Source: Scylla paramamosain (lineage: Eukaryota > Arthropoda > Malacostraca > Decapoda > Portunidae). From it: a DNA stretch of 64,000 nucleotides. The stretch is taken from contig NC_087186.1 in the NCBI RefSeq assembly GCF_035594125.1, positions 1,648,228 to 1,712,227 of the forward strand, given 5' to 3'. Positions 33,941 to 47,615 of the stretch are shown piece by piece. The notes under the pieces were generated by a model. That model saw nothing but the letters and a program-made list of their open reading frames with translations. It did no database searches and was not told the origin of the DNA. Position 1 is the first letter of the stretch; each line of letters begins with the position of its first letter. Position numbers and translations under genes: made by a program.

Positions 33941-35845
33941 TCAGGCGTTCTATGGCTTCCCTGCGTGAACTATTTACTTCCTGAAGAGTTGGACGTTTAT
34001 AAAAAGACGCGGAAAAATTCAGAGTGGCATCATCAGCATATGATTGGGTAGGACAAGAAGTCTGGTTTAGAAGATCATTGATGAATAATAGGAAGAGAGT
34101 GGGTGACAGGACAGAACTCTGAGGAACTCCACTGTTAATAGGTTTAGAAGAACAGTGACTGTCTACCACAGCAACAAAGGTAGATGTTGACAGATAGACT
34201 TGAAAGAGTTTGACCAAGCAAGGAGGTGCAATTTCGAAGAATAATAGGAAGGAGCCCATCAGGTCTATAAGCCTTCCGAGGGTTTAGGCCATCGAGAGCA
34301 TGGGAAACATCAGGGCGAAGAATTTTAATAGATTGCATGAAGTAGTCAGAGGGTGGGGGAGAGGAAAGAATAAACCCTGAATCATCCAAGATAGAGTTTT
34401 AGCAAAGGTTTGAGCGAAGAGTTCAGCTTTAGAGATAGATGTGATAGCAGTGGTGCCATCTAGTTGAAATAAAGGAGGGAAAGATGAAGAAGGAAAGTTA
34501 TTGGAAATGTTTTTTGGCTAGGTGCCAAAAGTCACGAGGGTAGTTAGATATTGAAATATTTTGACACTATTAATGAAGGAATTTTTGGTTGGAGAACATA
34601 ATTGGCATGATTCCAAGAAGAAATATAAAGCACATGAGATTCAGATGATTGAAGGCTTAAGTACCTTTTGTGAACCACCTCTCTATCATGTAAAGCACTA
34701 GAACAAGTTGTGTTAAACAAAGGTTTGAAAGTTTTTAGTCGAGAAAAAAGAGTTAGGAATATACGTCTCCATGCCAGGCGCTATCACCTCTGTTATGCGC
34801 TCAGCACACAGAGACGGGTCTCTGACACAGAAGCAGTAATTATTCCAAGGAAAATCAACATAATACCTCTTCAGTTACCCCCGTTTAGCAGAGGCAAAAC
34901 GCCAGAGGCACCTCCGCTTTGCGAGATCCTGAGGAAGGATTGGAGCGACAGGACTAGATATAGATATAAGATTGTGATTGGAGGAGCCCAACGGAGAAGA
35001 TAGGATAATAGCATATGCAGAAGTATTAGAGGCTAGGAAAAGGTCAAGAATGTTGGGGGTAGCTCTAAGACGGTGAGAAATACGAATAGGGCGTTGCACT
35101 AGTTATTCTAGATCATGAAAGATAGCAAAGTTAAAGGCTAGTTCACCAGATGGTCAGTGTATGAAGAAGAAAGTCAAAGCTGGTGAACTTTAAAGTCTCT
35201 AAGAATGGAGATCTCCGCAAAAGGGAAGTCAGAATGTGCTTCACTTTGGAAGTCAAATAGTCAAATAATTTCTTATGGTAAGAGGAGTTAAGTGAGAGGT
35301 ATACAGCACAAATGAATTTAGTTTGAGAGTAACTATGTATGTAGTCGTAGCCAGATCGTGGAAAACTCAGAAGATTCAAGAGCGTGGGTTAAGCAGGTTA
35401 AGTCATTGCGCATATAGACGCAACATCCTGCTTTTGATTGGACATGAGGATAGAGAAAGTATGAGAGAACAGACACCTGCGTTTCAGTGAGGAAAAGAGG
35501 TTTGGTAGAAGAGAGGTGGTGTTCTACAGATTGAAAATTAGATCTATGACCAGGAATGTTGCTCAGGATAATTAAGAAAAATTGAATGGGGTGTCAAGAC
35601 ACTTAGGTCAGTATCAGAAGAGCAGTCCCATCCCTAGATGGGGACTCCGAGGCTGGTGTAGGAGTCGCCATATTAATTTTTAATTTTGAGTGAAGGGTAC
35701 ATGTGTAATTAGGTGCATGTAGTTTTGTATGAAGGAAGAGATTTGTCTCTAAAGGGCAGGATGTGACTGCCCCCTTGTGTTATGAAACACAGAGGGAAAC
35801 GTTCAATGAGATCACAGCTGGGTTAATGATAAGTTAGTATGATTT
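33941..35845 (-). mobile_element. LINE-A copy 5, minus strand, 3'-truncated with internal deletions
   Basis: From 35845 (5'UTR with CCAGCTGTGATCTCATTGA) leftward: the APE endonuclease region (SILRDFKV-type context, [11 protein letters not shown] at ~35040), the linker (LRPDVSHALDGLNPRKAYRPDG, 34330-34260), a deletion joining YLSTSTF directly to VAVVDSHC near 34170, the RT block NSGVPQSSVLSPTLFLLFIND and a SYADDATLNF catalytic motif near 34030. It ends at the GAT cluster, with no 3'UTR or poly(A). The reading frame is broken in many places. Confidence 0.85.
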
Positions 35846-35848
35846 CTT

Positions 35849-35856
<8 letters not shown>

Positions 35857-35932
<76 letters not shown>
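35857..35932. repeat. Microsatellite (AT)n
   Basis: About 76 bp of AT at the 5' edge of LINE-A copy 5. Confidence 0.96.
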
Positions 35933-35935
<3 letters not shown>

Positions 35936-35996
35936 TAACACATGACTGTTGTGATAATGATGATAATGACGATGACTATGAAAATGATGATTGTGG

Positions 35997-36047
<51 letters not shown>
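35997..36047. repeat. Microsatellite (GAT)n
   Basis: About 50 bp of GAT; the poly-Asp ORF across it is an artefact. Confidence 0.95.
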
Positions 36048-36059
36048 CGCGGGCAAAGC

Positions 36060-36750
36060 TAAATATTAATGAAGGTAAATGACAAAAGACGAACACACTA
36101 AGGAAGTTGCAAGTGGCCGCTCTTTATAGGACATTCATGTGGAATGACGACATCTGGAAGGCGTCTAATGGAATAGGTCACCGTGAGTGGTGCACAGATG
36201 GCGATCAGAGGCACAACACATGACTAGGGAAATGGATTGTAAATAATCACATAAGCGACACACACACACACACAAAAAAAAAAAAATCGTTAACCCGGAT
36301 GGTTATGTAGTTTCTCCGATATCTGATAACCATGATGCTTTTTGGGCTTTGGATACTTTCTCATAACTCTGATGATCATAAGAATTTCATCCAGAAACTA
36401 GATGGCACGGTCCAAACAACAGTAGACGGCGCATCACTTACCTATGCCAGCTTGCTAAGCACCGCGAGTGGTTAATATTGAGATTACCCATTCCCTTATT
36501 GTTACTGTACTCACTGGTGACTAATTTATTGTTAAATGTGAATATGTTGTAAGACAGTTTTCACCGTACAGTCGTTTTGTCACTATATGGCCTCTGGATA
36601 CCTTGCAATGGATCTTCTGCTACTACATACATAGTACTCAATGGTGAGTAATCATTCATTCTTTCATTCATTACAATTATTATAATGCAGCTTATGGTAG
36701 ATATTTGTGCATTATTAAGTATAATTTTACATTACATTTTCCTTTTTTTA
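36060..36750. other. No gene seen
   Basis: AT-rich flank of the gypsy gag-protease cassette, with a short (AC)n at 36258-36274. No pol or 3' LTR of that element is found here. Confidence 0.5.
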
Positions 36751-36756
36751 GAATAG

Positions 36757-37325
36757 CTATGCTGTGGCGGGACGCTTCTCCCGCCGGCCGCATTCTATTC
36801 TTCGATACCCCGGGACCTGACACCAGCCTCGGTCAACCACGTGGTGTGAGGGCAAGCCTCTTTGTGTGAGGGCAAGCACCCTTTGGCTAGCTTCGGGTAG
36901 GGACGCAGTATGGGCTCGGTGAGTTTCAATTGAAGCTTCACACTCCTCTGCGTCAACACCGCCCTCCTGTAGCGGCACCACACTACCTCTGACAGACACA
37001 GTCATTTCCCCGAAGTCCAGCACCGCCCTGCTCTGCTTCAGGTAGTCTAGGCCGAGCAAGTTCTCCCCGACGTCCGCTACAAAGACGGGAAGATGCTCCT
37101 CCGTGCTGCCAACCGCAATCCTGGCATGCACTGGTCCCCTCAGCTGTGTGCAGTGCCCTGTAATACCACACAGTTGTTGCTGGGCCACCGGGGGCTGTCC
37201 AGTTGCCACCACCCCGTCCTGCACGAAGGTACGTTCCGCGCCCGAGTCCACAGTGAGGCAGCAAGATTTGCCATCCACTTGCCCGCCCACCTGCACTGTC
37301 CGGGCACCCTCGGCGCGGCAACTTA
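36757..37325 (-). CDS. Gypsy-type retropepsin (protease), -1 frame relative to gag
   Basis: The open frame overlaps the gag stop and reads (in the -1 frame) RLSCRAEGARTVQVGGQ, then the catalytic LTVDSGAERTFV, a NLLGLDYLKQS second motif and ~70 further residues. Retropepsins work as dimers to cut Gag-Pol. The ORF ends at 36757 with no RT behind it. The -1 overlap is the usual gypsy arrangement, but I see no canonical slippery heptamer. A 20-bp tandem duplication near 36845-36885 is present. It is a partial pol or a stand-alone cassette. Confidence 0.78.
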
Positions 37326-38747
37326 GGCGGACTGGGGTCTCTGGCTCTCTGGCTGGCGCTCGACCCCTTCCACCAGCCTCTTTCCGTTTCCCCCAGCCTC
37401 CTTGCTATCCCTGGGAGAGATGAGGGCACACTCTGCCATCTTGTGCCCCTGACCGCAGTTCCAACAACAGGGTTTGTACTGGTACTGCCCTGCTCTGCCG
37501 TTGACAGCCTTTCCGCTACTCGATCCCTGCGGGCAGTACCTCTTGGTGTGCCCCTGCTGCCCGCAAGAGTAGCACTTACCCCTGAACTCACCTAGGGGCG
37601 GTGAAGGGCTAGAGTAGGCCTTCTGCACGGCCCCTTTCTTTGCCTTCACTCTCTGCGGGACATAATTCCCGCTGGGTCGCTCCCGCGTCGTCCGGAGAAA
37701 TGACTCCATCTCCAGGCCCCTCGCCAGGGCCTCCTGAAGGTCCTTGGGGTGTGCCTGCTGGACGTATATCCTCAGTTGTTGGTTATCGATGGCATCAACG
37801 AACTGATCCCGCAGGAGAATGGTGATCATCTCCTCACTGGCCTCCGGGTACGCACGCCGCACCAGCACCTCCAAATCCTGCGCCAGGCGTGTCAGGGTCT
37901 CCCCCGGGCCTCGTAACCTGGCCCGGAACCTTGTCCTGAACACCTCGGTTTGGTGCTGGTACCCGTACCTCCTCTCCAGTGTCGCCGTCACTTTACTATA
38001 CGAGCACCGCTGGGCAGCTGGCAGCTGGTTCAAGACTTCTAATGCCGGTCCTTTGAGTGCCCACACCAGCTGCATGGCCATCTCAGGGCGACTCCACTGG
38101 CGGGCACTGGCCAAGAGCTCGAACTGTGTCTTATACGCTTCCCAAGACACTGTTCCATCGAACTCCTGTGGCCGGCGCCTCGTCCCGTCCTTCAGCCTCC
38201 GTGACGTGGAGCTGGCAGCAGAGGGGTACGACTTTACTGAGGCTAGCGGGGATGGTGGAGGTGATAAGACGTTTACAGGAGAGCGTAGGGGAGACGGTAT
38301 CACCTTGGCCAATGGAGAAAGGCTGTTTAGGCTTCCGTGACAACTATTATCCTCCTCCCCTTCGTCACTCCCCCCCTCAGTCTCACTAGCATGCCCACTT
38401 GACCGGAACAGCGTGCCTTTATGCTGAGAGAGTACAGGAGGCGCCTGTGCCGCCACAACCTCATCCACATATCTCCTCAGTTCACTGGCCGCTTTTTCCA
38501 CCTCTCCCTTCACCTGATCCTTGGTGAACACTTCACTTAACACCTCGTCTTTAACCCGTGAACACTCCTCCTTCACGAGCCCCATAACCTCCTTAAATAC
38601 ACGGTCTACACTGCTCGTCACCGCTTGCAACTCAGCATGCTGTACCTCTCCCTGCGCCTTCAGGGCACTCATCTCAGCATGCTGTACCTCTCCCTGCGCC
38701 TTCAGGGCACTCATAACATCCGCTAGTGTGATTTCTTTCGCCGCCAT
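37323..38747 (-). CDS. Ty3/gypsy-type Gag, intact 474-residue ORF
   Basis: ATG at 38747 (context GTCAGCATGGCGGCG). Residues 1-110: two 14-residue repeats (MSALKAQGEVQHAE) and a predicted helical region. Residues ~185-380: a retrotransposon capsid domain (FDGTVSWEAYKTQFELLA, WALKGPALEVLNQLP, LRDQFVDAIDNQQLRIYV). Residues ~395-445: two zinc knuckles, CYSCGQQGHTKRYC and CWNCGQGHKMAEC. It stops at 37325-37323. The region is far more GC-rich than its surroundings. It has no stops or frameshifts, unlike all other gag/pol sequences in the window. It is either a young retrotransposon cut by deletion or a retained gag. Confidence 0.87.
   Translation of the reverse strand: MAAKEITLADVMSALKAQGEVQHAEMSALKAQGEVQHAELQAVTSSVDRVFKEVMGLVKEECSRVKDEVLSEVFTKDQVKGEVEKAASELRRYVDEVVAAQAPPVLSQHKGTLFRSSGHASETEGGSDEGEEDNSCHGSLNSLSPLAKVIPSPLRSPVNVLSPPPSPLASVKSYPSAASSTSRRLKDGTRRRPQEFDGTVSWEAYKTQFELLASARQWSRPEMAMQLVWALKGPALEVLNQLPAAQRCSYSKVTATLERRYGYQHQTEVFRTRFRARLRGPGETLTRLAQDLEVLVRRAYPEASEEMITILLRDQFVDAIDNQQLRIYVQQAHPKDLQEALARGLEMESFLRTTRERPSGNYVPQRVKAKKGAVQKAYSSPSPPLGEFRGKCYSCGQQGHTKRYCPQGSSSGKAVNGRAGQYQYKPCCWNCGQGHKMAECALISPRDSKEAGGNGKRLVEGVERQPESQRPQSA
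38631..38714 (-). repeat. 42-bp in-frame tandem duplication in gypsy gag
   Basis: Two identical adjacent 42-bp units encode the duplicated 14-residue segment near the Gag N-terminus. The frame is preserved. Confidence 0.92.
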
Positions 38748-39322
38748 GCTGACTTAATTACTGTAAGGCACCGTAACTTAACACAACACGCAGCTTACCA
38801 TGGCAAAACACACTGCACCGTCCGCCCGCCCGCTGCGATCCACAAGTACGTTACCCGTACCACCGCTGCTCGCCTCCCCTGTCCAATACACACGCACACT
38901 CGGTAACACACCGCGACGCACACAGTTAGCACTTAACTCATCCCACGATCCTGACACCACTGTAACTTCACCACCCTGTGGGCAGTCACACTTACACTTT
39001 TAGGGTCCGGTGCTTCCTGCATACGTGACGGTGAACTTACCCTGCGGCGCTCCGTGTTCTCCCCTGGCTCCCCTCAGAAGGCGAGTAGTAAAACACACTT
39101 GTGGCTTCTGGCCCTCTATTCTCCGTTGCTCACACTACACAGTAGTCCTATGCTGTAGCTCGGCACCCCGGGCCTCTTGTCGACCCTCGGAAGGCTTCTT
39201 GACGCCTCGCTCCAGCTCACAAAGGAACATACAAGTACCGAAGGCAGTGTCGGCGACGCGCGGGCTTTCTTCCCTCACCAGTGTTCTCCCGCCACTCTGT
39301 CTCCCAAACTGTTCCGCCACCA
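38748..39322 (-). other. Gypsy 5' leader with primer-binding-site-like sequence
   Basis: A GC-rich leader between a TGGTGGCGGAAC motif (minus, 39322-39311; candidate tRNA primer site) and the gag ATG. It contains only short ORFs. Confidence 0.5.
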
Positions 39323-39460
39323 ATCCCAGGGCTGCTACACGTCACGTGATACTCCCGAGCCCCAGGGTAGGCGGCCGGCGAGGTGACGTAGTGTGACGTC
39401 ATCCTCCACTTCAGCTGGGACTCAGTCTGGGTATCTTCATGATCTTGCCCTCTCGTGACA
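39323..39460 (-). repeat. Putative 5' LTR (or its end) of the gag-protease gypsy element
   Basis: On the minus strand it starts TGTCACGAGAGGG and ends next to the TGGTGGCGG primer-site motif. No second LTR copy is present in the window, so the boundaries are inferred. Confidence 0.4.
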
Positions 39461-39699
39461 ATATACTGTAGTTGATTATTTACCACCGCAGTTTCTTTGG
39501 CCACCACCTCTACACAGAAGTATTAGAAGTATATATTACTTAGTACAGTATGTGTTGGTATGCAAGGACAGATATACAAGTGAAATCACGTTATTTTTAT
39601 TCACCTGTATATTTGTTAATTTTTCATTGAGGGCGGGTGTGCACGTGGTATCACACTGAAATCTTAAGGTAACTCGGATATTTAAATAAGTCGACAGGG

Positions 39700-40078
<379 letters not shown>

Positions 40079-40192
40079 CAGGAAGACCTGTCACATTTAA
40101 ATGCCAAATGACGTTCCTAAATCCAGGGTAAAGTTACCAGCATTAGTAAGAGCTGAACAAGAATTTTCTGAATGTAAGGGTGACGGGATAAT

Positions 40193-40575
40193 TTTAGTGA
40201 CCAGTTTTACTTTTACTGTTAAAAATTTCTTAAAAGTAATACATAATCACTTTTAAAACCTAAAAGTCTTTTAGCAACTAGAAATGGTGAGGCGTACTCC
40301 TAATGCGTTTAGAATTACTTTTAGGCGTCATGATTACACCCCAACACTTCACTTTTTGACAAAAGAGAGACGTCCTGCAAGAGTATAGTGATGCTCAGCT
40401 GATGGAGAGAGTTCTGCCTGCCCTTGGTGACATCTATATGGGACAGACTTTGTGAGGGATGCATTAGAGAACTGTCCTGTGGGGGGGTAACATGAGATGA
40501 AGGCCACAACTTTGGTACAACGCAGCCATCAGCAAAAAACTTTGAGGCTTATGCACTACATGGCATCTTCAGATT

Positions 40576-40650
<75 letters not shown>

Positions 40651-40852
40651 GGATATTAAGACAAGACAGAAACGCGTCATGTAAGCTGCAGGATTCCCTA
40701 CTTTCATCAGCGTTATTGATGACATATATAAAAATTATTGCATCCAGAGACTAGGAGGCAGAATATGTAAATAAGGCATGAAATAAAACTTACTGTGGAA
40801 TGCAGTTGTAGCTCATGACGCCGAAATCCAGTTTAGATTGTATTTTCGCAAG

Positions 40853-40912
<60 letters not shown>

Positions 40913-41350
40913 TTATTGTGGTAAATAAGAAATTAATCCAACACCTAACTTAACCCAACCCAGTTATCTCAGCCCCTTGCAGGAAACAAATGGAATACAA
41001 CATTTTTTTTTTGCACTCAAACTAATTTAACCCATGTCACCACACAGTCAAAGTGACTGGAATTTAACTCATCTTTTTGCATTCAAATTAATAACCTCAC
41101 CCTTACACCCCATAGTCCCTTATTGAGAGTAAAACAATTTAACAATTCCTTCTGAAATCAACCTGAATTAACCAAGTCATCTCACAGCTACTTGCAGGGA
41201 GTAAATTAAATTTAATAAATCTAGTTACATTCAGATAACTCAACCATCCCCATAGCTGCTTGCAGGGATAAGCAGAATTTTGAAAATCATTTTGCACTAA
41301 ACAGAAACTAGTCTGTCATCCAGTTAGCTTGCCTCTCTCTTTCCTTAGCT
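40193..41350 (-). repeat. Dispersed repeat family, copy 2 (inverse of 4165-5340)
   Basis: Its minus strand is collinear with copy 1 in all non-microsatellite blocks, from TTTAGTGACCAGTTTTAC (40194) to AGAAACTAGT (about 41308). Internal (CT)n (40582-40648) sits at the position of (GA)n in copy 1; (TG)n (40857-40908) corresponds to the (AC)n spot near 4695. The long (AT)n of copy 1 is absent here. Confidence 0.8.
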
Positions 41351-41354
41351 TAGC

Positions 41355-42180
41355 CGGTGTCGTGTCTGTGAATGTTCGGTTGTACGGAGCTGTCCGGGCT
41401 TTGTCTACAAGCAAAAGGCGGACGGCTACATACAGCAATCCGTGTACACAGCTGGTCGCCTATCCGTGGGTGTCCGGGCACTGTTTTGAAGCACAGGGAG
41501 GCATACTTCCTACATAAAAAATAAATAAATAAATAAATAAATAAATATTTTCATTTTTTTTTCATAACAAAATCTTTCATAAATCCAATACACCGCTATA
41601 TTTTGAAAAAAATATAAAAAAAAGTGTCTACATCATTATAGTGTGTAAGAATTTAGTCAGAACTCATTAAAATAACCTTTATCCAGTGATCAAAATTACA
41701 TTACACAATGATATAGGTTTGTTCACTTGATTTGATGATCATAGAAAATATCTTACTGTAAAAATACCATTTTTGTTATATATTAGGAATAAGTTTGTAA
41801 TAATTACTGTTGTAAGATATTGCTACATTATAAACATATCTTTCTCAGCCAAGGGCACAAAGAAATCATCTGTTCTTCATTAAATAAACTTTTCTTATCA
41901 TGAAACAGTTTTCTTTTTTTTTTTTTTCTCCTCCCAAAAGAACTGATATCGTTCATTCAGTAAAAATTGATGTACCGGACATATTTCATTTCTAAATTGG
42001 TCCAGTCTTCCCAGTAAATCTTCAGCCATGTTGACACCCGGACACCTATGGATAGCTTTGTTTATCAAGAAGTCTTTGTTTATATACAATCGCTTCTGCT
42101 GAGCATGCCCAATTCGAGGGATTACGTTTGCATACAGCCGAACAGTCACGGACACATTACCGGGCTGCCCCCATCATTGT
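41355..42180. repeat. Fold-back segment with diverged ~130-bp inverted arms
   Basis: The left arm 41355-41490 (GTGTCTGTGAATGTTCGG and ATCCGTGGGTGTCCGGG) resembles the inverse of 42030-42175 (GTGTCCGTGACTGTTCGG and ATCCATAGGTGTCCGGG). The centre is AT-rich. On the minus strand a short ORF, MAEDLLGRLDQFRNEIC (from 42029), runs into poly(A)-coded lysines. I do not recognise it. Confidence 0.5.
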
Positions 42181-42630
42181 TGTGTTGACTTCCCGGTGGG
42201 ATTCTAGAATCTGAACTGGTCTCATGTACGTTATTAAACTAATGAAATATGTCACAGTCCGGTTCTTTATTATCGAAGAGTTAAATATAAATTAACATTA
42301 GATATTCTTATGTAAGATTTTGATATTCAAGTGTAAAAACAAAATGGCTAAGGTTTGAAGTGCTAAACATAGCATGTACAGCGAGTTTAGTACGTTTACT
42401 CCAAACTAAAAGTGATTTAAGAAAACATTTATAGCTTCTTGTATAAACATCTAGCATTTATTTTTAGCTGGGAGTAAATTTAAAAGTCTTTTAGAGTTTT
42501 TCTTTTTTTATATGTATGGGCCCTGGAGTGATAGAACGCTTAGGAAGGAAGTTCAAGATAAATGTGGAGAGACATGGTTAGAAACCGATAGAAAGTTAGA
42601 TTCAATAAAAATCTTTTAATGTCACAATAA
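42181..42630. other. No gene seen
   Basis: AT-rich. A TATGGGCCCTGG word at 42516 resembles ACGGGCCCTAG at 5358 near the dispersed repeat, which may be a shared terminus. Confidence 0.4.
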
Positions 42631-42639
42631 AAGTAACAC

Positions 42640-43120
42640 TGACATCTCCTAGCGAAATTGGTCAACATTCATTAAGGAAAGCTTGAAGATTGTCACAGTG
42701 TTGTCCTTTATGGAGTCCATACTGATGAGCACAAAGAAGGTTCAAGGAAAGCGAAAGGTGGGTGATAATAGACTGACAAAGAAAAATTTGACCTGGCAAG
42801 GAGCAAGCCCGGAAGCATATTTATGGAGAAAGATAGGAATTCCATCAGGACAATAAGCCTTCCGACGACCACTTTGGAGATGGCATAGAAATCTTCATTA
42901 CGAAGAAATTCGATTGAACACTTCATATTTACAGGATAAAGGAGAAACGACGCCTTATTCATTCAATGTAGAGTTATTGGAAAAAGGCAGAGAAGAATTA
43001 TGTTTAACAGATAGAGGATATGGTGATCTGGATTAAATAGAGGGAAAAATGAACAAGAAAAAAAATTTAGAAATAATTTAGCAAGACGCAAGGCGTCCAT
43101 TTTCTCTTGAGAAAATTAAC
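42640..43120 (-). mobile_element. Diverged LINE-A-like RT fragment, minus strand
   Basis: The minus strand has GRRKAYCPDGIPI followed by LAPCQVKFFFVSLLSPTF, matching the LINE-A block RKAYGPDGVPP...LAPCLVKLF...LSTSTF. It is much more diverged than the other copies, and no ends are visible. Confidence 0.65.
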
Positions 43121-43173
43121 TGGCTAGATTTTGACATACCTTATCCGTGCCGACTTGGAGAGTAGACTTGGCA

Positions 43174-43385
<212 letters not shown>

Positions 43386-43404
43386 TATTTTTCTATTTTA
43401 CGTG

Positions 43405-43600
43405 TGGTTTCCCTACTCTTTTCGGGCTATGACGGTGCCTCCTGACAAAGAACTTTGGATTTGGCATTTGGGAAATTTTCCCGAGTGGATGCCCTTCCTA
43501 CCCTTGGACCGTGGCCAGGATTCGAACCCGCGATCCTGTGAACCTCTAGGCCCCAAAAGCTTGCGCCGTACCATACATATGGTTATCTCACCTTAAAGCG
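43405..43600 (-). mobile_element. tRNA-derived SINE
   Basis: On the minus strand a tRNA-like head (GGCGCAAGCTTTTGGGGCC) is followed by a perfect Pol III B box within GCGGGTTCGAATCCTGGCC (43528-43518), then a non-tRNA body (AGGGCATCCACTCGGGAAAAT). The A box is degraded. It cannot fold as a complete tRNA and is best read as a SINE. Confidence 0.72.
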
Positions 43601-43609
43601 GATGTTGAT

Positions 43610-44390
43610 TCTGTAGTTCACTTTTGTTTATCCTGTTGAAAATGTGTTGCTTCATTTGAAAAAAAAAAAAAAATGATATGGATGAATGTTTTTGTTAGAC
43701 CTACAAGATTTCTTTATGAGATTCATGCAATATTTCATATTTTTCTTACTGCTTTATTTTATTTTATTTTTTTTTCGCAGAACGAATATTTTTATATTTT
43801 CCTTATTGTCACAGTCTTGTTTATTTTCAAGGTTTCTCTACATTTTTTAAAACATTTTTTTTAAACATTATATTAGTAAAATAACATCTTACATGTATAG
43901 TAAGATCTGTAATTCATTTTTCTTGGACTCTAAAGTAGTTTGTTGTTCATCATTCTACATTATACTTCATTGACAATTTGGAGTGCAGGCCAACAATCAA
44001 TACCTACACCATCAGTTTAACAGTTCACGCAACGTTTACCTCGTCCTCTCTTCCTCGTCCCCAACACTATAAATTCCTGGAAGACAAAGCCATAAAAAAA
44101 ACATAACTTTTAAAAATCATTATAGTTCCTGAAGATTATTATGAAAAAAAGAAATCTTTGCGTGAAATTGTAAAAAAAGAACATAGAAAAAAAGCAATAG
44201 AAGAAAAATCACGACTTTTTTTTTTCAGCAGTAGTGCCTACACGATGAACTGCTCTCCTCTGGAGATCACCGGCAACTACTCCACCTCTGTATAAAATGA
44301 TGTGAGCTGTCAGGAAGTTACTGTTCGCCGTGTTTGACTCACCTCACCGACATCAAGCGAGTGGCGTGCGCCTGACTGTGAAGAAGTAGG
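43610..44390. other. AT-rich, no gene seen
   Basis: T- and A-runs with short ORFs and no recognised family. Confidence 0.45.
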
Positions 44391-46680
<2,290 letters not shown>

Positions 46681-47080
46681 CGGTTTAGAGGGGTGCATAA
46701 TGAGGAAGTCTCTTTGCTTTAAGTATCACCCTTATTCTGCGCGGGGATCTTTGATGTTTGATTTGCTGTTGTTTGAAGGCTCGTCATTATTTGTGCTAGT
46801 TACTGATTTGTCGGCGTCTGTTGAATCATGCCACTCTCTGGCTGCATCGGGGCAACAGGGTCCGCGTTTTCAGTCTCATGGACTGAAGTACCGTCGTCAG
46901 ACCTACCGTCTTCCATCATGAGCAGTGCAGTTGTTACTATGAGGTCTGACTTACACTGCACTGCGGAAATGCAGCATGAATGCCACTATACGTGTTCTCA
47001 TATACCGTACCACAGGGGTGTTCTTATAGTAAAGTGATATTTTACTACAGAAGTGTTCTTGTACTGATGACACAGTACTT
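46681..47080. other. No clear gene; possible BEL2 5' leader
   Basis: Upstream of the BEL2 gag on its strand. No LTR partner is visible in the window. Confidence 0.35.
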
Positions 47081-47081
47081 C

Positions 47082-47458
47082 ACTAATGCCACCGGTTCAC
47101 CAGTGACACTGTACCACACCAATGCCATCGGATCACCAATGACACTGTACCACACCGTACCAGTGCCACTGGATCACCAATGACACACTGTACCACACCA
47201 TACCAGTGCCTCCGGATCACCAATGACACACTGTACCACACCACACCAGTGACACCGGATCAACAGTGACACATTCTACCACACCACACCAGCGCCACCG
47301 GATCACCAATGACACACTGTACCACACCACACCACACCATTGCCACCGGCTCACCAATGATACTGTACCACACCACACCAGTGCCACCAGAACACCAGTG
47401 ACACACTGTACCACACCACATCAATGCCACCGGATCACCAATGATACTGTACCACATA
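47082..47458. repeat. Minisatellite, ~9 units of 36-47 bp
   Basis: Each unit carries GCCACCGGATCACCAATGA(CA)CTGTACCACACC with small changes. Unit length varies by CACAC or ACAC additions and by ACACACTG/ATACTG alternation. Confidence 0.92.
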
Positions 47459-47539
47459 AGTTTTCTTTATCTATGCCACTAATATTTTACCTTGGAGTGA
47501 AATTTTAAGGAGCATACACAGGATGAGATAATGCCACAG

Positions 47540-47540
<1 letters not shown>

Positions 47541-47609
<69 letters not shown>
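47541..47609. repeat. Microsatellite (CA)n
   Basis: About 69 bp of CA. Confidence 0.97.

Positions 47610-47615
<6 letters not shown>

Noticed and set aside
38057..38389. Plus-strand ORFs over the gypsy gag region (37093-39396)
   Set aside because: GC-rich antisense of an intact gag with clear capsid and zinc-knuckle motifs. The plus-strand products resemble nothing known.
43500..43600. Possible tRNA gene on the minus strand
   Set aside because: Only the B box and part of the arm fit. The A box and acceptor stem are missing and a non-tRNA body follows, so it is called a SINE.
47082..47508. Repeat as a possible CRISPR-like array
   Set aside because: Units are contiguous with no unique spacers and vary by small insertions; it is a minisatellite in a eukaryotic genome.
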